Below, in pieces: positions 1 to 7,294 of a stretch of DNA of 22,162 nt (within the stretch, counting starts at the first letter, position 1; each line of letters opens with the position of its first letter). This stretch comes from Acidobacteriaceae bacterium (GTDB lineage Bacteria; Acidobacteriota; Vicinamibacteria; Vicinamibacterales; CAVVIG01), in the NCBI GenBank assembly GCA_031274845.1, contig JAISPN010000001.1, forward strand, positions 1 to 22,162, written 5' to 3'. Below the pieces are notes generated by a model. It did no database searches. It was not told the origin of the DNA and saw only the letters and a program-made list of their open reading frames with translations. The translations under genes and the position numbers were made by a program.

Positions 1-679
1 GACGCATCAACGCGCCGGCCATGTTGTCGGTGATGACCGTCGTGTCGATGCCGTCGCGCGTCAACTCCCACGCCGTGAGCCGCGCGCCCTGCAGGAAGGG
101 ACGCGTTTCGTCCGCGAACACCGCCACCCGCTTCCCGGCGTCGACCGCGCCACGAATGACGCCGAGCGCCGTGCCGTATCCCGCCGTGGCCAGCGCGCCC
201 GCGTTGCAGTGCGTCAGGATGCGCGCGCCGTCCGGCACCACGGCGGCGCCAAACGCGCCCATGGCGCGGCAACTGGCCACGTCTTCGTCGTGAACGATCT
301 GCGCTTCGCGATCGAGACAGTCTTTAATCTGTTCAACCGATTCACCGCGCTCCGCGGCGGCCGCAAACACGCGCTTCATCCGCTCGATGGCCCAGAACAG
401 ATTGACCGCGGTGGGGCGCGTCGCCGCCATCATCTCGCAGACCTTGTAGAACTCGGCCGCGAACTTCTGCGTGCCCGTCGCGGCGCAGCGCCGCATCCCC
501 AGCGCAATGCCCATCGCCGCCGCGACACCAATCGCCGGAGCGCCACGAATCACCATCGTCTTGATGGCTCGTGCCACGTCCGCCGCCGTCCGGCACCGCA
601 CGTAGATTTCCTGCGCGGGCAATTTGCGCTGGTCGATCATCACCACTTCGTCAGCATCACGAGCAATCGTCGGTAACAT
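1..679 (-). CDS. mtnA: MtnA-family aldose-1-phosphate isomerase (methylthioribose-1-phosphate isomerase-like), partial
   Basis: The family isomerises methylthioribose-1-phosphate to methylthioribulose-1-phosphate in methionine salvage; relatives act on ribose-1,5-bisphosphate or 5-deoxyribose-1-phosphate. I read 226 codons before the left edge; the family is about 345 residues, so roughly a third is missing. Visible hallmarks are IDQRKLP near residue 16, IRGAPAIGVAAA (44-55), HCNAGALATAGYGTALG (157-173, with the catalytic Cys at 158) and DETRPFLQGARLTAWEL (190-206). The catalytic Asp of the GADR motif should lie about 12 codons past the edge. The ATG at 679 follows AAGGAC by about 5 nt, and the start fits family N-termini. 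It is the last visible gene of the nucleoside operon, 17 nt after cdd. Family membership is sure; the substrate in this setting is open. Confidence 0.93.
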   Translation of the reverse strand, partial: MLPTIARDADEVVMIDQRKLPAQEIYVRCRTAADVARAIKTMVIRGAPAIGVAAAMGIALGMRRCAATGTQKFAAEFYKVCEMMAATRPTAVNLFWAIERMKRVFAAAAERGESVEQIKDCLDREAQIVHDEDVASCRAMGAFGAAVVPDGARILTHCNAGALATAGYGTALGVIRGAVDAGKRVAVFADETRPFLQGARLTAWELTRDGIDTTVITDNMAGALMR

Positions 680-696
680 TCAGGTCCTTATGCGCG

Positions 697-1089
697 TCAA
701 AGCAGCCGCGCGTCGAAGGGGAGCGGCAGCAGATCCTTCAGGCGATGGATTCCGGTCGTGCCGGTCAGGTTGGCCAGCACCACCTCGAGGTCGCCGCCAA
801 ACTCCCAGAGAATTTGACGGCAGGCGCCGCACGGCGGCGTCGGCGCGACGGTATCGGCCACGATCGCCACACGCGTGAAGTGGTGATGCCCGTCCGAGAG
901 CGCCTTGAACATCGCGACGCGCTCGGCGCAGATCGTCAACCCGTAGGTTGCGTTCTCGATGTTGCAACCGGTCACGATCTCGCCGGTCGATGTTTCAAGC
1001 GCCGCCCCGACCTTGAATCCGGAGAAGCTTGCCACCGCGTGCGCGCGCGCCTGCCGCGCCGCGTCAATCAGCCGACTAGAGGCGGTCAA
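697..1089 (-). CDS. cdd: Cytidine deaminase
   Basis: Zinc enzyme converting (deoxy)cytidine to (deoxy)uridine in the cytoplasm, feeding the pyrimidine phosphorylase of the same operon. The 130-residue length is that of the small homotetrameric class. Visible motifs: SGFKVGAAL (23-31), GCNIENATYG (41-50), CAE at 54-56 (zinc Cys and catalytic Glu) and PCGAC at 86-90 (zinc Cys 87 and 90). The start must be TTG at 1089, because there is no ATG before the conserved SGFKVGAAL block. This TTG lies inside the last codons of the purine phosphorylase gene (14-nt overlap) and has GGGGGC about 5 nt upstream, suggesting translational coupling. Confidence 0.96.
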   Translation of the reverse strand: MTASSRLIDAARQARAHAVASFSGFKVGAALETSTGEIVTGCNIENATYGLTICAERVAMFKALSDGHHHFTRVAIVADTVAPTPPCGACRQILWEFGGDLEVVLANLTGTTGIHRLKDLLPLPFDARLL

Positions 1090-1897
1090 GAATCGCCCCC
1101 AGCAACGCGACGAACCGTCCGCGTACGCGGTGCGCCGTTTCCATCACCTCGTTGTGATCGAGCGGCTGCGGCAAGATGCCCGCGGCCATGTTGGTGATGC
1201 ACGAGAGGCCGAGCACCTCCATCCCCATGTGCCGCGCGACGATCGCTTCGGCGACCGTCGACATGCCCACCGCGTCGCCGCCAATCGCACGCAGATACCG
1301 GATTTCCGCAGGCGTTTCGTAACTCGGCCCGAGCAGCCCCGCGTAGATGCCATGCGATAACGGCACCCCCAGCGCCGCCGCCGCGGCGTCCGCCAGTTGA
1401 CGCAGCCGCAATGAGTAGACCTCGGTCATGTCCGGGAACCGCACGCCGAAGCGCTCGTCGTTCGCGCCGACGAGCGGGTTGTCGCCGGTCAGGTTGATGT
1501 GATCGTCAATCACCATCAACGCGCCCTGACTGAGCGACGTATTGATGCCACCGGCGGCATTGGTCAGGATGAACGTCTTGACGCCGAGCACGCCGAGCAC
1601 CCGCGTCGCAAAGGTCACGGTCGCCAGCGGATGTCCTTCGTAGGCGTGGCAGCGTCCGGAGAGCGTGACCAGACGCTTGCCGCCCACCGTGCCGACGACG
1701 ACACGTCCTTCGTGACCAATGACCGAGGACTGCGGCCAGTGCGGCAACTCGCTGTAGCGGATTGAGCGGGCGTCCTCGAGCGTGCTGGCAAACCCGCCCA
1801 GACCGGAACCGAGGACGAGCGCGATCTCTGGCGTGGCGCTGCCAGTCATCTTGCGCACCGCGTTCGCCGCTTCGAGCACACGATCGTAGTACGTCAT
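1076..1897 (-). CDS. punA: Purine nucleoside phosphorylase, trimeric PNP-I family
   Basis: Phosphorolyses purine (deoxy)nucleosides to base plus (deoxy)ribose-1-phosphate. At 273 residues it has the size of low-molecular-mass trimeric PNP. Visible motifs: LGSGLGGFA (29-37, phosphate loop), GRCHAYEGH (81-89), LTNAAGG (111-117), GPSYETPAEIR (190-200, with the purine-contacting Glu at 198), GDAVGMSTV (207-215) and CITNMAAG (233-240, Asn at 236). The Glu/Asn pair is the signature of inosine/guanosine-specific enzymes; methylthioadenosine phosphorylases carry Asp at the Asn position. The ATG at 1897 overlaps the transporter stop in an ATGA arrangement, and the 3' end overlaps the cdd start. Confidence 0.95.
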   Translation of the reverse strand: MTYYDRVLEAANAVRKMTGSATPEIALVLGSGLGGFASTLEDARSIRYSELPHWPQSSVIGHEGRVVVGTVGGKRLVTLSGRCHAYEGHPLATVTFATRVLGVLGVKTFILTNAAGGINTSLSQGALMVIDDHINLTGDNPLVGANDERFGVRFPDMTEVYSLRLRQLADAAAAALGVPLSHGIYAGLLGPSYETPAEIRYLRAIGGDAVGMSTVAEAIVARHMGMEVLGLSCITNMAAGILPQPLDHNEVMETAHRVRGRFVALLGAILDRL

Positions 1898-3153
1898 CCC
1901 AGCAGAAACCCCGCAATCGTCGCCGTCATGAAATTCGCCAGCGTCCCGGCAAACATCGCGCGCAGGCCAAGCCGCGCGAGATCACCGCGACGATTCGGCG
2001 CCAGACCGCCGATGCCGCCAATCTGCATGCCGATCGAGCTGAAGTTGGCAAAGCCGCACAACGCGAACGTCGCAATGGTGAACGACTTCGGATCGAGCGT
2101 CGCCTTGAGCGGACCGAGCTTCGAGTAGGCGACAAACTCGTTGAGCGCCATGCGCGTCCCAAGCAGATTGCCAATCGTCGGCGCGTCGTGCCACGGCACC
2201 CCCATCGCCCACGCCACGGGCGCAAAGACCCATCCGAAGATCCGTTCGAGGCTGAGCGGCGCGCCGCCCAGCGGAATGTAGCCGAGGATGGCATTGACGA
2301 GCGCGATGAGCGCCAGAAACGAAATCAGCATCGCGCCAACATTCAGCGCCAGGTGCAACCCTTCGTGTGTGCCACGTCCCGCGGCGTCGATGACGTTCAC
2401 ATCGGTGCGCTCGACCTCCAGCTTCACCGTCCCCATCGTCTCTGGCGATTCGGTTTCAGGCACGAGCAGCTTGGCCATCATGATCGTGCCGGGCGCGGTC
2501 ATGATCACCGCCGTCAGCAGGTGCCGCGCCTCGATGCCAAACGCGATGTAGGCCGCCATGATGCCGCCGGAGATGTGCGCCATGCCCGACGTCATCACCG
2601 TCATCAACTCCGACTGCGTCATGCGCGGGAGATACGGACGGATCGTCAGCGGCGCTTCGGTCTGCCCCATGAAGATGCTGGCGGCGACGTTGAGCGATTC
2701 CGCGCCGCTCACGCGCATCACGCGGTGCATCACGACCGCGAAGAGACGCACGACGACCTGCATGATCCCGAAGTAGTAGAGGATCGCGAAGAGCGCGGCG
2801 ATGAAGATGATCGTCGGCAACACCTGAAACGCGAAGATCACCGCGTACTGCGCGCCGTCGGGACCGATCGCGCCGGTCATCGTCCGTCCCCAGACGCTCG
2901 AATCACCCAGCGGACCAAAGACAAACGCCGCGCCGACGCCCGCAAACCCGAGCAGCCGCGTGATGTATCCGCCGACGGTCTCGAACACGACTTGTCCAAG
3001 TGAGGTCTTGAGCACGACGAACGCGAACACGACTTGCAGGCCGAGCCCCCAGGCGATCGTCGGCCAGTTGATGGCGCGCCGATTGGTCGAACACAGATAG
3101 CCGATGAGCAGAATGACGAACGCGCCCACGACCGGCTGCAGAAAGCCCCACAT
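1894..3153 (-). CDS. nupC: Concentrative nucleoside transporter (CNT/NupC family)
   Basis: Inner-membrane, cation-coupled nucleoside importer, 419 residues, the usual size for bacterial CNTs. Hydrophobic segments run through most of the chain. Family motifs in order: the Gate-domain block ending FGPLGDSS (79-86), GQTEAPL (163-169, nucleoside-binding Gln/Thr/Glu), GTRMALNEFVAY (332-343, Asn/Glu of the second binding loop) and CGFANFSSIG (366-375, Asn/Ser ribose contacts). The ATG at 3153 shares one base with the deoA stop (TGATG), and its own stop overlaps the purine phosphorylase start by 4 nt, so translation is probably coupled across the three genes. It supplies substrate for the four enzymes around it. 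Purine versus pyrimidine preference cannot be read from the sequence. Confidence 0.95.
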   Translation of the reverse strand: MWGFLQPVVGAFVILLIGYLCSTNRRAINWPTIAWGLGLQVVFAFVVLKTSLGQVVFETVGGYITRLLGFAGVGAAFVFGPLGDSSVWGRTMTGAIGPDGAQYAVIFAFQVLPTIIFIAALFAILYYFGIMQVVVRLFAVVMHRVMRVSGAESLNVAASIFMGQTEAPLTIRPYLPRMTQSELMTVMTSGMAHISGGIMAAYIAFGIEARHLLTAVIMTAPGTIMMAKLLVPETESPETMGTVKLEVERTDVNVIDAAGRGTHEGLHLALNVGAMLISFLALIALVNAILGYIPLGGAPLSLERIFGWVFAPVAWAMGVPWHDAPTIGNLLGTRMALNEFVAYSKLGPLKATLDPKSFTIATFALCGFANFSSIGMQIGGIGGLAPNRRGDLARLGLRAMFAGTLANFMTATIAGFLLG

Positions 3154-4457
3154 CAGTGCACCTCTCCCAACACCATCGGACGAGACGCAAACGGCGCGTC
3201 GCCAATGACAATCGCTCGCTCGGCGAGCGGACGCGCCGCCTGAAGCGCGGTGTCGTCACGATAAAACAGTTCGAGCACCGTCTCGCCCTGACGGATTTCA
3301 TCGCCCGGCTTGCGCCGCACCAGAATGCCGACGGCCGGATCGACCGTATCCTCGACGCGGTTACGTCCAGCGCCGAGCGCGACGGATGCGCGGCCAATAA
3401 GTTCGGCGTCGACGCGCGTGAGGAATCCCGCGCGTGGAGCGCGCATCGACACGCTCTGCGCCACCGATGGCATGCGGCTGTAGTCGTCGACGATGCGAGG
3501 ATCGCCGCCTTGCTGTTCGATGATGCGAGCGAACCGATCGAGCGCGGCGCCAGAGGCGAGCGTCGCGCGGCACATGGCAAACGCCGCGGCGCGATCGGCG
3601 GCAACGCCGCCAAGCACCAGCATCCGCGCGGCCAGTTCGAGCGAGACGTCAATTACGTCGGCCGGACCGCGCCCCTTCAGGACTTCGATGCACTCAATCA
3701 CTTCGAGCGCATTGCCAACCGCTTCGCCAAGCGGCGTCTCCATCCTGGTGATGATCGCTTCGGTCTTGACGCCGGAGGCGTTGCCGATCGCCACAAGCGA
3801 CTCGGCCAACCGGCGCGAATCGGCGTCGGTTTTCATGAACGCGCCGCTGCCGGTCTTCACGTCGAGCACGAGCGCGTCGATCCCTTCGGCGATCTTCTTG
3901 CTCATGATCGACGCGCTGATGAGCGGAATGCTCTCCACCGTCCCCGTCACATCGCGGAGCGCGTAGAGTTTCTTGTCGGCAGGCGCGATGTCCTTCGTCT
4001 GTCCGATCATCGCGCAGCCGACACGCGCGAGCGCGCGTTGCATCTCGTCAAGCGACAGGCCGACGCGAAAACCGGGAATGGATTCCAGCTTGTCGAGCGT
4101 GCCGCCGGTGTGTCCGAGACCGCGTCCCGACATCATCGGCACCGGAACGCCGCACGCGGCAACGAGCGGCGCCAGAATCAGCGACGTCTTGTCGCCGACG
4201 CCGCCCGTGCTGTGTTTGTCGACCTTGATGCCAGGAATGTGACCGAGATCAACGCGGATGCCTGAATCGACAATCGCCGTTGTCAGCGCGGCCGTTTCCT
4301 CGGCGGTCATGCCGCGCAGCAAGATAGCCATGAGCAACGCCGACGCTTGATAATCCGGCCAGGCGCCCGAGGTGACGCCGCTGACAAAGGCGGCAATGGC
4401 GGCGCGGTCGAGGACACCACCGTCGCGCTTGCTCGTGATGATGTCGACGGCGCGCAC
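3153..4457 (-). CDS. deoA: Thymidine/pyrimidine-nucleoside phosphorylase
   Basis: Cytoplasmic dimeric enzyme splitting thymidine, deoxyuridine or uridine with phosphate. The 434-residue length is standard for DeoA/Pdp; archaeal AMP phosphorylases are about 500 residues with an extra N-terminal domain, absent here. Motifs: KVDKHSTGGVGDKTSL (78-93, phosphate-binding Lys-His-Ser), MMSGRGLGHTGGTLDKLE (108-125, the family signature), YALRDVTGTV (165-174) and SIMSKKIAEG (183-192). It starts with GTG at 4457; no ATG lies upstream before the divergent gene. There is no ribosome-binding site, and TATACT sits 9 nt before the GTG, so the mRNA may be leaderless or nearly so. It is the first gene of the operon and overlaps the transporter by 1 nt. 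Confidence 0.96.
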   Translation of the reverse strand: MRAVDIITSKRDGGVLDRAAIAAFVSGVTSGAWPDYQASALLMAILLRGMTAEETAALTTAIVDSGIRVDLGHIPGIKVDKHSTGGVGDKTSLILAPLVAACGVPVPMMSGRGLGHTGGTLDKLESIPGFRVGLSLDEMQRALARVGCAMIGQTKDIAPADKKLYALRDVTGTVESIPLISASIMSKKIAEGIDALVLDVKTGSGAFMKTDADSRRLAESLVAIGNASGVKTEAIITRMETPLGEAVGNALEVIECIEVLKGRGPADVIDVSLELAARMLVLGGVAADRAAAFAMCRATLASGAALDRFARIIEQQGGDPRIVDDYSRMPSVAQSVSMRAPRAGFLTRVDAELIGRASVALGAGRNRVEDTVDPAVGILVRRKPGDEIRQGETVLELFYRDDTALQAARPLAERAIVIGDAPFASRPMVLGEVH

Positions 4458-4461
4458 TAGG

Positions 4462-4490
4462 TCGGCAGTATAGCGGAACTAAGGGATAAT
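4462..4490 (+). promoter_or_regulatory. Promoter of the HD-GYP/phosphatase/MGMT operon
   Basis: TCGGCA (4462-4467, 4/6 to TTGACA), 17-bp spacer, GATAAT (4485-4490, 5/6). The ATG begins 8 nt after the hexamer, where transcription itself is expected to start, so a leaderless message is likely. The -35 overlaps the -10 of the oppositely directed deoA promoter. Confidence 0.55.
4467..4472 (-). promoter_or_regulatory. -10 element of the nucleoside operon (deoA promoter)
   Basis: TATACT (5/6 to the sigma70 consensus) on the minus strand, 9 nt before the deoA GTG. No convincing -35 box is found at 16-18 bp (the best is GTGAAT at 16 bp). The 40-bp gap between deoA and the HD-GYP gene leaves no other place for the promoter. 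Confidence 0.55.
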
Positions 4491-4497
4491 TCACTGG

Positions 4498-5232
4498 ATG
4501 AGCGGACGAACCGCCGCGCGCGACGCGTACAGCGCCGTCATGCACGCGGCCCATGTCATGTGGACCGAGGTCATCGCTGGCGAACATCCGCACCCGCAAG
4601 CCGCACGACGTCTGGTCTCCGAGCTCATCGCCATCATGTCGGCCGATCGCGCCACGCTCATGGCGCTCGCCTCGCACCAGCACACACACGCGCGCAACGA
4701 CGATCACATGGTCAACGTCGCGGCGCTGACGCTGCTCCAAGCGGATGCCTTCGGCATCGGCGGCCCGTTGCTCGTCGATTTCGGCATCGCCGCGCTGCTC
4801 CACGACATCGGCAAGACACGAACGCCAAGAGCCATTCTCGACAAACCGGGACGGCTGGACCCGGACGAAGTGGCCATCATGCAGCGGCATGTGCTCGACG
4901 GCGAACAGATTCTGCGCACGACGCCCGGTATGCCGCCGCTCGCCGCGCGCGTCGCCTTCGAGCATCACCTTCGTCAAGACGGAAGCGGCTACCCCACCGG
5001 CCTCGAACCGCGGCGTCTCAACGTCTGCACCTCCATGGTGGTCGTCGCGGATGTCTTCGACGCCCTTCGCGCGAACCGTCCGTATCGCGAGGGGCTGGAC
5101 ACGCTCGATGTCCACGACATCATGAACGACGCCGACGCGTGTACGTTCGATCCGCATCTGCTCCGCCACTTCGTGGACATGCTGAACCGTTCGTTACATC
5201 CCCCTCATGCTGTTGCTTTAAAGTTGTCCTGA
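4498..5232 (+). CDS. Compact HD-GYP domain protein (putative cyclic-di-GMP phosphodiesterase)
   Basis: HD-GYP proteins hydrolyse cyclic di-GMP with a bimetal site. In these 244 residues the metal ligands of the family all appear: His70, His102-Asp103 (LLHDIGK), His131, His156-His157, and Asp185 in VADVFDAL. The GYP signature DGSGYP is at 161-166. The usual Glu after the HH pair (HHE) is Leu158. About 60 residues precede the catalytic core, and no sensory domain or membrane segment is present. The protein also stops shortly after the last helix (FVDMLN), whereas related acidobacterial/deltaproteobacterial HD-GYP proteins, as I recall them, carry longer N- and C-terminal parts. No ribosome-binding site is well placed: AAGGGA is 11 nt upstream. 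The stop and the next ATG share a base (TGATG). Confidence 0.88.
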   Translation: MSGRTAARDAYSAVMHAAHVMWTEVIAGEHPHPQAARRLVSELIAIMSADRATLMALASHQHTHARNDDHMVNVAALTLLQADAFGIGGPLLVDFGIAALLHDIGKTRTPRAILDKPGRLDPDEVAIMQRHVLDGEQILRTTPGMPPLAARVAFEHHLRQDGSGYPTGLEPRRLNVCTSMVVVADVFDALRANRPYREGLDTLDVHDIMNDADACTFDPHLLRHFVDMLNRSLHPPHAVALKLS

Positions 5233-6890
5233 TGCGTCTTCGTACACTTGCTGCCTGTCTTCTCGCGCTCACCAGCGCCGCGCTCTTCACTTCCTGCGCT
5301 CGCAATACCGAACCTCCACGCCTGGTGGTGCTCCTCGTGGTCGACCAAATGCGCGCCGACTACATCGATCGATTCGAGCAGGACTGGACGGGTGGACTGA
5401 AGCGGCTCGTCACCAAGGGCGCGCGCTTTCCACGCGCCGCCTATCCGTACCTCTCGACGGTCACCTGCGTCGGCCACGCGACGATCGGCACCGGCGCGCT
5501 GCCGTTCGTACACGGCATTGCGCAGAACACCTGGTACGACCGCAACGAGCAGCAAGTGGTGCCATGCACCGCTGATCCACAGGCGAACCCCATCGGCTAT
5601 GCCGGACGCACCGGCAGCGGCAACGACAGCGCGGCCGCGCTGAAGATTCCGACGCTCGGCGATGAGATGCGACGAGAGCAGCACTCACGCGTCGTCTCGT
5701 TGTCGCTCAAAGCGCGCAGCGCGATCATGCTCGCCGGGCACAGTGGCAATGCCGTGTCCTGGCTCTCGGAAAGTGGCGAGGCCTGGCAGACGTCGAGCGC
5801 GTACACGCAAGCGCCCGTGCCTCAAGTCGATGCGTATGTGACCGCGCATCCGGTCGAGACCGACTACGCCAAGGTCTGGGAACGTCTGCTGCCGATCGAG
5901 CGGTATCTGCATCTTGACGCGGGTCTGGGCGAAGCGCCTCCCGCTGGATGGGGAAGCACGTTTCCGCATCCGCTTCGCGGAGGGGACACCGGCCGGCCCG
6001 ATCCCGCGTTCTACCAACAGTGGGAAGAAAGCCCATTCGCGGATGCGTATCTTGGCCAGATGGCCGCGGGGCTCGTGGAATCGATGTCGCTCGGAAAAGG
6101 CAACGTCCCCGATCTGCTCGCGGTGAGTTTTTCCACGCCCGATCTCGTCGGACACGCCTTTGGTCCAAACAGTCAAGAAGTCCAGGACGTCTACGCGCGC
6201 CTCGATCGCACGATCGGCGCGCTCCTCGATCGCCTCGATGCGCTGGTCGGCGCGGACCACTATGTCGTCGCGCTCAGCGCGGACCACGGTGTCACGGAAA
6301 TTCCCGAGCAGTTAGAGAGCCGTGGCGCAGAGGGCGGACGCTTCGATGCCGCACGTCTGGCGCTGACCGTCAATACGATCGCCGCCGACATGACTGGCAA
6401 TGGCGCATTTGTCGCCCGCGTCAACTACAACGACATCTACTTCCATCCACAGAAGTACGCCGAGCTTCTGCGCAACCCACGGATGCTCGACGCTGTATTG
6501 AAGTCGATTGCCGAACAACCGGGCGTGGCGCAGGTGTTCCGCGCCGAGGAGTTGCAAGATGCGCGCACCGACACGGACCCGCTGAAACGCGCCGCGGCGC
6601 TCAGCTACGTGCCGGGACGGAGCGGCGATCTCGTCATCGCGCTCAAACCGGGATGGATGTCCGCCGCCACCGGCACGACCCACGGCAGCGCCAACCCGGA
6701 CGATCAGCACGTTCCGGTGCTGTTCTACGGCGCGGGCATCAAGGCCGGCACCTACAACGACGCCGCGACACCGGCAGACATCGCGCCGACGCTCGCCTCG
6801 CTCATCGGCGTCACGCTGCCGTCGGCAACCGGCCATGTGCTCGGGAGCGCGGTCGGTGCAGCGCCAGACGCCACCGCGCCACAGCGATGA
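5232..6890 (+). CDS. PafA-like alkaline phosphatase, probable lipoprotein
   Basis: A secreted alkaline phosphatase superfamily monoesterase (552 residues). Nearly every active-site residue of Elizabethkingia PafA can be matched by motif and almost by number: zinc ligands Asp38 (VVDQM), Asp304 and His308 (PDLVGH), Asp351-His352 (SADHG) and His484 (THGS); nucleophile Thr78 in STVTCVGHA; Asn99 (QNTWYD); and the Lys160/Arg162 pair (SLKARS) typical of PafA phosphomonoesterases. The N-terminus is a signal peptide ending FTSC at 19-22, a loose lipobox (Phe at -3), so outer-membrane or periplasmic anchoring is likely but not certain. It starts at the ATG that overlaps the HD-GYP stop; its own stop overlaps the next gene in ATGA. 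Substrates are probably diverse phosphate monoesters. Confidence 0.92.
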   Translation: MRLRTLAACLLALTSAALFTSCARNTEPPRLVVLLVVDQMRADYIDRFEQDWTGGLKRLVTKGARFPRAAYPYLSTVTCVGHATIGTGALPFVHGIAQNTWYDRNEQQVVPCTADPQANPIGYAGRTGSGNDSAAALKIPTLGDEMRREQHSRVVSLSLKARSAIMLAGHSGNAVSWLSESGEAWQTSSAYTQAPVPQVDAYVTAHPVETDYAKVWERLLPIERYLHLDAGLGEAPPAGWGSTFPHPLRGGDTGRPDPAFYQQWEESPFADAYLGQMAAGLVESMSLGKGNVPDLLAVSFSTPDLVGHAFGPNSQEVQDVYARLDRTIGALLDRLDALVGADHYVVALSADHGVTEIPEQLESRGAEGGRFDAARLALTVNTIAADMTGNGAFVARVNYNDIYFHPQKYAELLRNPRMLDAVLKSIAEQPGVAQVFRAEELQDARTDTDPLKRAAALSYVPGRSGDLVIALKPGWMSAATGTTHGSANPDDQHVPVLFYGAGIKAGTYNDAATPADIAPTLASLIGVTLPSATGHVLGSAVGAAPDATAPQR

Positions 6891-7294
6891 AGCAGTACAG
6901 GACCGAGTTCGCGCATCGCGTGCTGACTGTCGTGCGACGGATTCCTGTGGGCCGCGTCGCCACCTACGGCGAGGTCGCCGCCGCCGCGGGACGCGACGGC
7001 GCGGCGCGTGCGGTCGGCAACATCATGACCGGCTGCAACCGTCCCGATGTCCCTTGCCACCGCGTGATTGCCGCTGGCGGACAGCTTGGCGGCTACGGCG
7101 GCAACGAAGGGCTCAAGCGAGCGCTGCTGATGGCTGAAGGCGTCCTCGTCCGCGGCACGCGCGTGGACGTCAAGACCTTCGGCTGGAAATCTTCAGCGCC
7201 GAAGCCGTCGTCACCACCGCCAACGACATCCACGCGCGGCGCTACACGGCCATCACGTCGAACTGCTCGTGGTGCAACTGCACGTCGGGCTTGA
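6887..7294 (+). CDS. MGMT-family DNA alkyltransferase-like protein, single domain
   Basis: This 135-residue protein contains only the C-terminal DNA-binding/active-site domain of O6-alkylguanine-DNA alkyltransferase. The PCHRV motif (56-60) keeps the acceptor Cys57; non-catalytic ATL proteins have Trp there. The arginine-finger region ARAVGN (40-45) and the GGYGGNEGLKR tail (68-78) are also present. The roughly 80-residue N-terminal domain of full-length Ogt/MGMT is missing, so it may be a minimal repair enzyme or a damage sensor. Residues from about 101 onward are a Ser/Pro/Thr/Arg-rich tail of low complexity. The final 53 nt are also the 3' end of rng on the other strand. The ATG overlaps the phosphatase stop (ATGA). 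Confidence 0.9.
   Translation: MKQYRTEFAHRVLTVVRRIPVGRVATYGEVAAAAGRDGAARAVGNIMTGCNRPDVPCHRVIAAGGQLGGYGGNEGLKRALLMAEGVLVRGTRVDVKTFGWKSSAPKPSSPPPTTSTRGATRPSRRTARGATARRA

Noticed and set aside
1076..1897. Methylthioadenosine phosphorylase as the identity of the purine phosphorylase
   Set aside because: Asn236 after CIT and the AVGMSTV context match inosine/guanosine PNP, not the Asp-containing MTA enzymes.
1762..3003. Plus-strand open frame of 413 codons opposite the nucleoside transporter
   Set aside because: Arg/His/Asp-rich composition and complete overlap with a clear CNT gene mark it as a shadow frame.
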